This document shows positions 62,764-64,000 of a stretch of 64,000 nucleotides of DNA, piece after piece; the first letter of the stretch is position 1; every line of letters starts with the position of its first letter. Origin of the DNA: Actinomadura luzonensis (lineage in GTDB: Bacteria > Actinomycetota > Actinomycetes > Streptosporangiales > Streptosporangiaceae); the NCBI RefSeq assembly GCF_022664455.2, contig NZ_JAKRKC020000001.1, positions 2,423,001 through 2,487,000 of the forward strand, written 5' to 3'. The notes under the pieces were generated by a model, which worked only from the letters and a program-made list of their open reading frames with translations, was not told where the DNA came from and did not search any database. The translations under genes and the position numbers were made by a program.

Positions 62764-63497
62764 GCGTCCAAGCTTAGGGTCCGGACCAGGGCGAGGGCCT
62801 GCCCGTACGCCTTCGGCAGCGGACGCACCCGGACCTGGGGGCGGGTGCCGTACAGGATCTCGGCGGCGCGGAGCCGGGCCAGCTTGCCCGCCAGCAGGTC
62901 GTCCGCGCGGGTGAGCGCGGCCACCCGCGAGGGCGCGAGCAGCGCCAGCGTCTCGTCGCCGGGGAAGGCCCGGCGCAGCGCGGTCGCCAGGTTGAGCGCG
63001 GCGGCCAGCCGCTCGGCCAGCTCGGGGGCCCGCCGGTCCGGCTCGGCGACCACCAGGCAGGTGCCCGCCGCCGAGCCCCGGTAGAGCTGCGCCAGCCGGG
63101 TGCGCAGGTACGCGGCGCTGGCCAGGCCGGTCAGCGGGTCCTCGCAGCCCAGCTCGCCCATCGGCGCGAAGCTGCGCTCGGCCCAGCCCGCCGCGAACGC
63201 CCGCAGCACCGCGAACGGCGGCTCCCCGAGACGGGCCGCCGTCCACAGGGCCGCGAGGTCGGTCATGGCCTCCGCGATCCCCACGCCGGCGCCGGCCCGC
63301 GCGGCGCCGAGCGCCCGGCAGGCGTCCGCGGTCAGGTCGTGCTCCCCGCCGCCCTGCTCCCGCTCGCCGAGCCGGGGGCGAGCCTCGCGCATCGCCTTGA
63401 GCAGGCAGTCCGCCTCCGGCGTCCACCAGTCGTCGGCCAGCGACCAGCCCGCCGCCAGGCTGCGGGCACGCCAGCGCGCCGTCATGTCGTCCTCCAT
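62760..63497 (-). CDS. Degenerate GGDEF-like domain protein
   Basis: 245 residues from ATG with GGGAGAGGAG upstream. The C-terminal 130 residues show the diguanylate-cyclase pattern CEDPLTGLASAAYLRTRLAQ, but the active loop reads FPGDETLALL instead of GG(D/E)EF, so catalysis is unlikely. The first 110 residues are helical. It is coupled to pyrE by ATGA overlap. Pairing of such a domain with pyrE may be a regulatory or nucleotide-binding link; this is inference. A GTG at 63515 is an alternative start. Confidence 0.7.
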   Translation of the reverse strand: MEDDMTARWRARSLAAGWSLADDWWTPEADCLLKAMREARPRLGEREQGGGEHDLTADACRALGAARAGAGVGIAEAMTDLAALWTAARLGEPPFAVLRAFAAGWAERSFAPMGELGCEDPLTGLASAAYLRTRLAQLYRGSAAGTCLVVAEPDRRAPELAERLAAALNLATALRRAFPGDETLALLAPSRVAALTRADDLLAGKLARLRAAEILYGTRPQVRVRPLPKAYGQALALVRTLSLDA

Positions 63498-63621
63498 CCG
63501 CTCCTCTCCCTTCACGGCCTCCGGACAGGGCCTTCACAGGTAAAGACGGACTCGCGGTTTAGTCATGACGGGGAATGCGGAATGATTGCGCGGGGCAACC
63601 CCACGTAATCAAGAGGTCACT

Positions 63622-64000
63622 ATGGGTGTCGAAGTGCCGCGAAGTGACGCGGATCTCCTGCGGGCGTCCAGGGAGGGCGACGCCGCCGCCTTCGGGCAGC
63701 TCTACGAGCGCCACGTCGCCGCCGCCCGCGCGCTGGCCCGCCAGCTCGTCCGCGGCACCGAGGCCGAGGACGTCGTCGCCGAGGCGTTCACCAAGATCCT
63801 CGACCTGGTCGGCCGCGGCGGCGGCCCCGAGTCGGGCTTCCGCACCTACCTGCTCACCGTCGTGCGGCGCACCGTCTACGACCGCTCCCGCGTCGAGGGC
63901 CGCCAGCTCACCACCGGCGAGATCGAGGAGTACGACCCCGGGGTGCCGTTCGTCGACCCGGCCCTCGTCGGGCTGGAGAGGTCGCTCATCGCCCGCGCCT
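63622..64000 (+). CDS. Sigma-70 family RNA polymerase sigma factor (3' end outside window)
   Basis: The first 126 residues are visible from ATG with AAGAGG upstream. LLRASREGDAAAFGQLYERH is region 2 start, then LARQLVRGTEAEDVVAEAFT and ESGFRTYLLTVVRRTVYDRS complete region 2. Region 4 lies past the edge, so the family cannot be resolved. It differs from the SigE-family genes at 3561, 8078 and 12596 in having the REGDAAAFGQLY start of typical ECF factors; longer members with a C-terminal extension also exist. Confidence 0.88.
   Translation, partial: MGVEVPRSDADLLRASREGDAAAFGQLYERHVAAARALARQLVRGTEAEDVVAEAFTKILDLVGRGGGPESGFRTYLLTVVRRTVYDRSRVEGRQLTTGEIEEYDPGVPFVDPALVGLERSLIARA

Overview
The window is very GC-rich, with almost every codon ending in G or C, GTG/TTG starts, ATGA stop/start overlaps, conservons, SigE-family sigma factors, a DUF3151 gene beside fba and purA, and mycobacterial-type SOS boxes. 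This points to a filamentous actinomycete, most likely of the Streptosporangiales (Nonomuraea-like); the genus is an inference. The gene set (purA, fba, pyrE, purC/purD, tRNA-Ser, cvn operons) is ordinary chromosomal core with accessory pockets. No prophage, CRISPR array, insertion sequence or large biosynthetic cluster was seen.

Layout. 1-2375: a tightly overlapping three-gene operon (Lgt-like membrane transferase, MJ0619/tetraether-lipid-synthase-like radical SAM enzyme, small membrane protein), the strongest candidate for an under-described system. 2365-4527: a SigE-family sigma/membrane-protein pair and a MaoC hydratase. 4666-5982: a probable SOS box upstream of an AAA ATPase. 6100-7862: a MauE-like redox membrane protein paired with a Cys-rich, RlpA-like protein. 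8078-9753: another sigma factor, then MarR/YceI. 9772-10060: a cluster of DnaA-box-like sites, tRNA-Ser(GCU) and its terminator. 10166-10921: relics of decayed genes. 10953-14310: a nucleotidyltransferase-like protein, small proteins and a third sigma/membrane-protein pair. 14371-16313: xylB and an internally deleted xylA.

16344-23766: two MarR regulators, a VOC protein, a B12-binding radical SAM protein, an MFS exporter and a secreted streptogrisin-like protease. 23952-30362: two conservons facing each other, one with only A and C (its A gene frameshifted) and one complete ABCD. 30485-35611: PrsW protease, spermidine-dehydrogenase-like flavoprotein, NfeD-like/flotillin pair and a lipoprotein. 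35624-45872: a surface-glycan locus with a two-domain glycosyltransferase, WecB and WecC homologues (predicted to give UDP-ManNAcA), two GT4-type enzymes and a membrane-anchored DUF4434-like protein.

45917-54822: NrtR-like Nudix regulator, hisC-type aminotransferase, EamA transporter, rhodanese, a regulator, a MurA paralogue, and the purD-purC pair. 55011-64000: a possible leader peptide and CorA, GDPD, GNAT, purA, DUF3151, fba, DedA, pyrE, a degenerate GGDEF-like protein and the start of a fourth sigma factor. All function assignments come from reading motifs in translated sequence; no database search was run.
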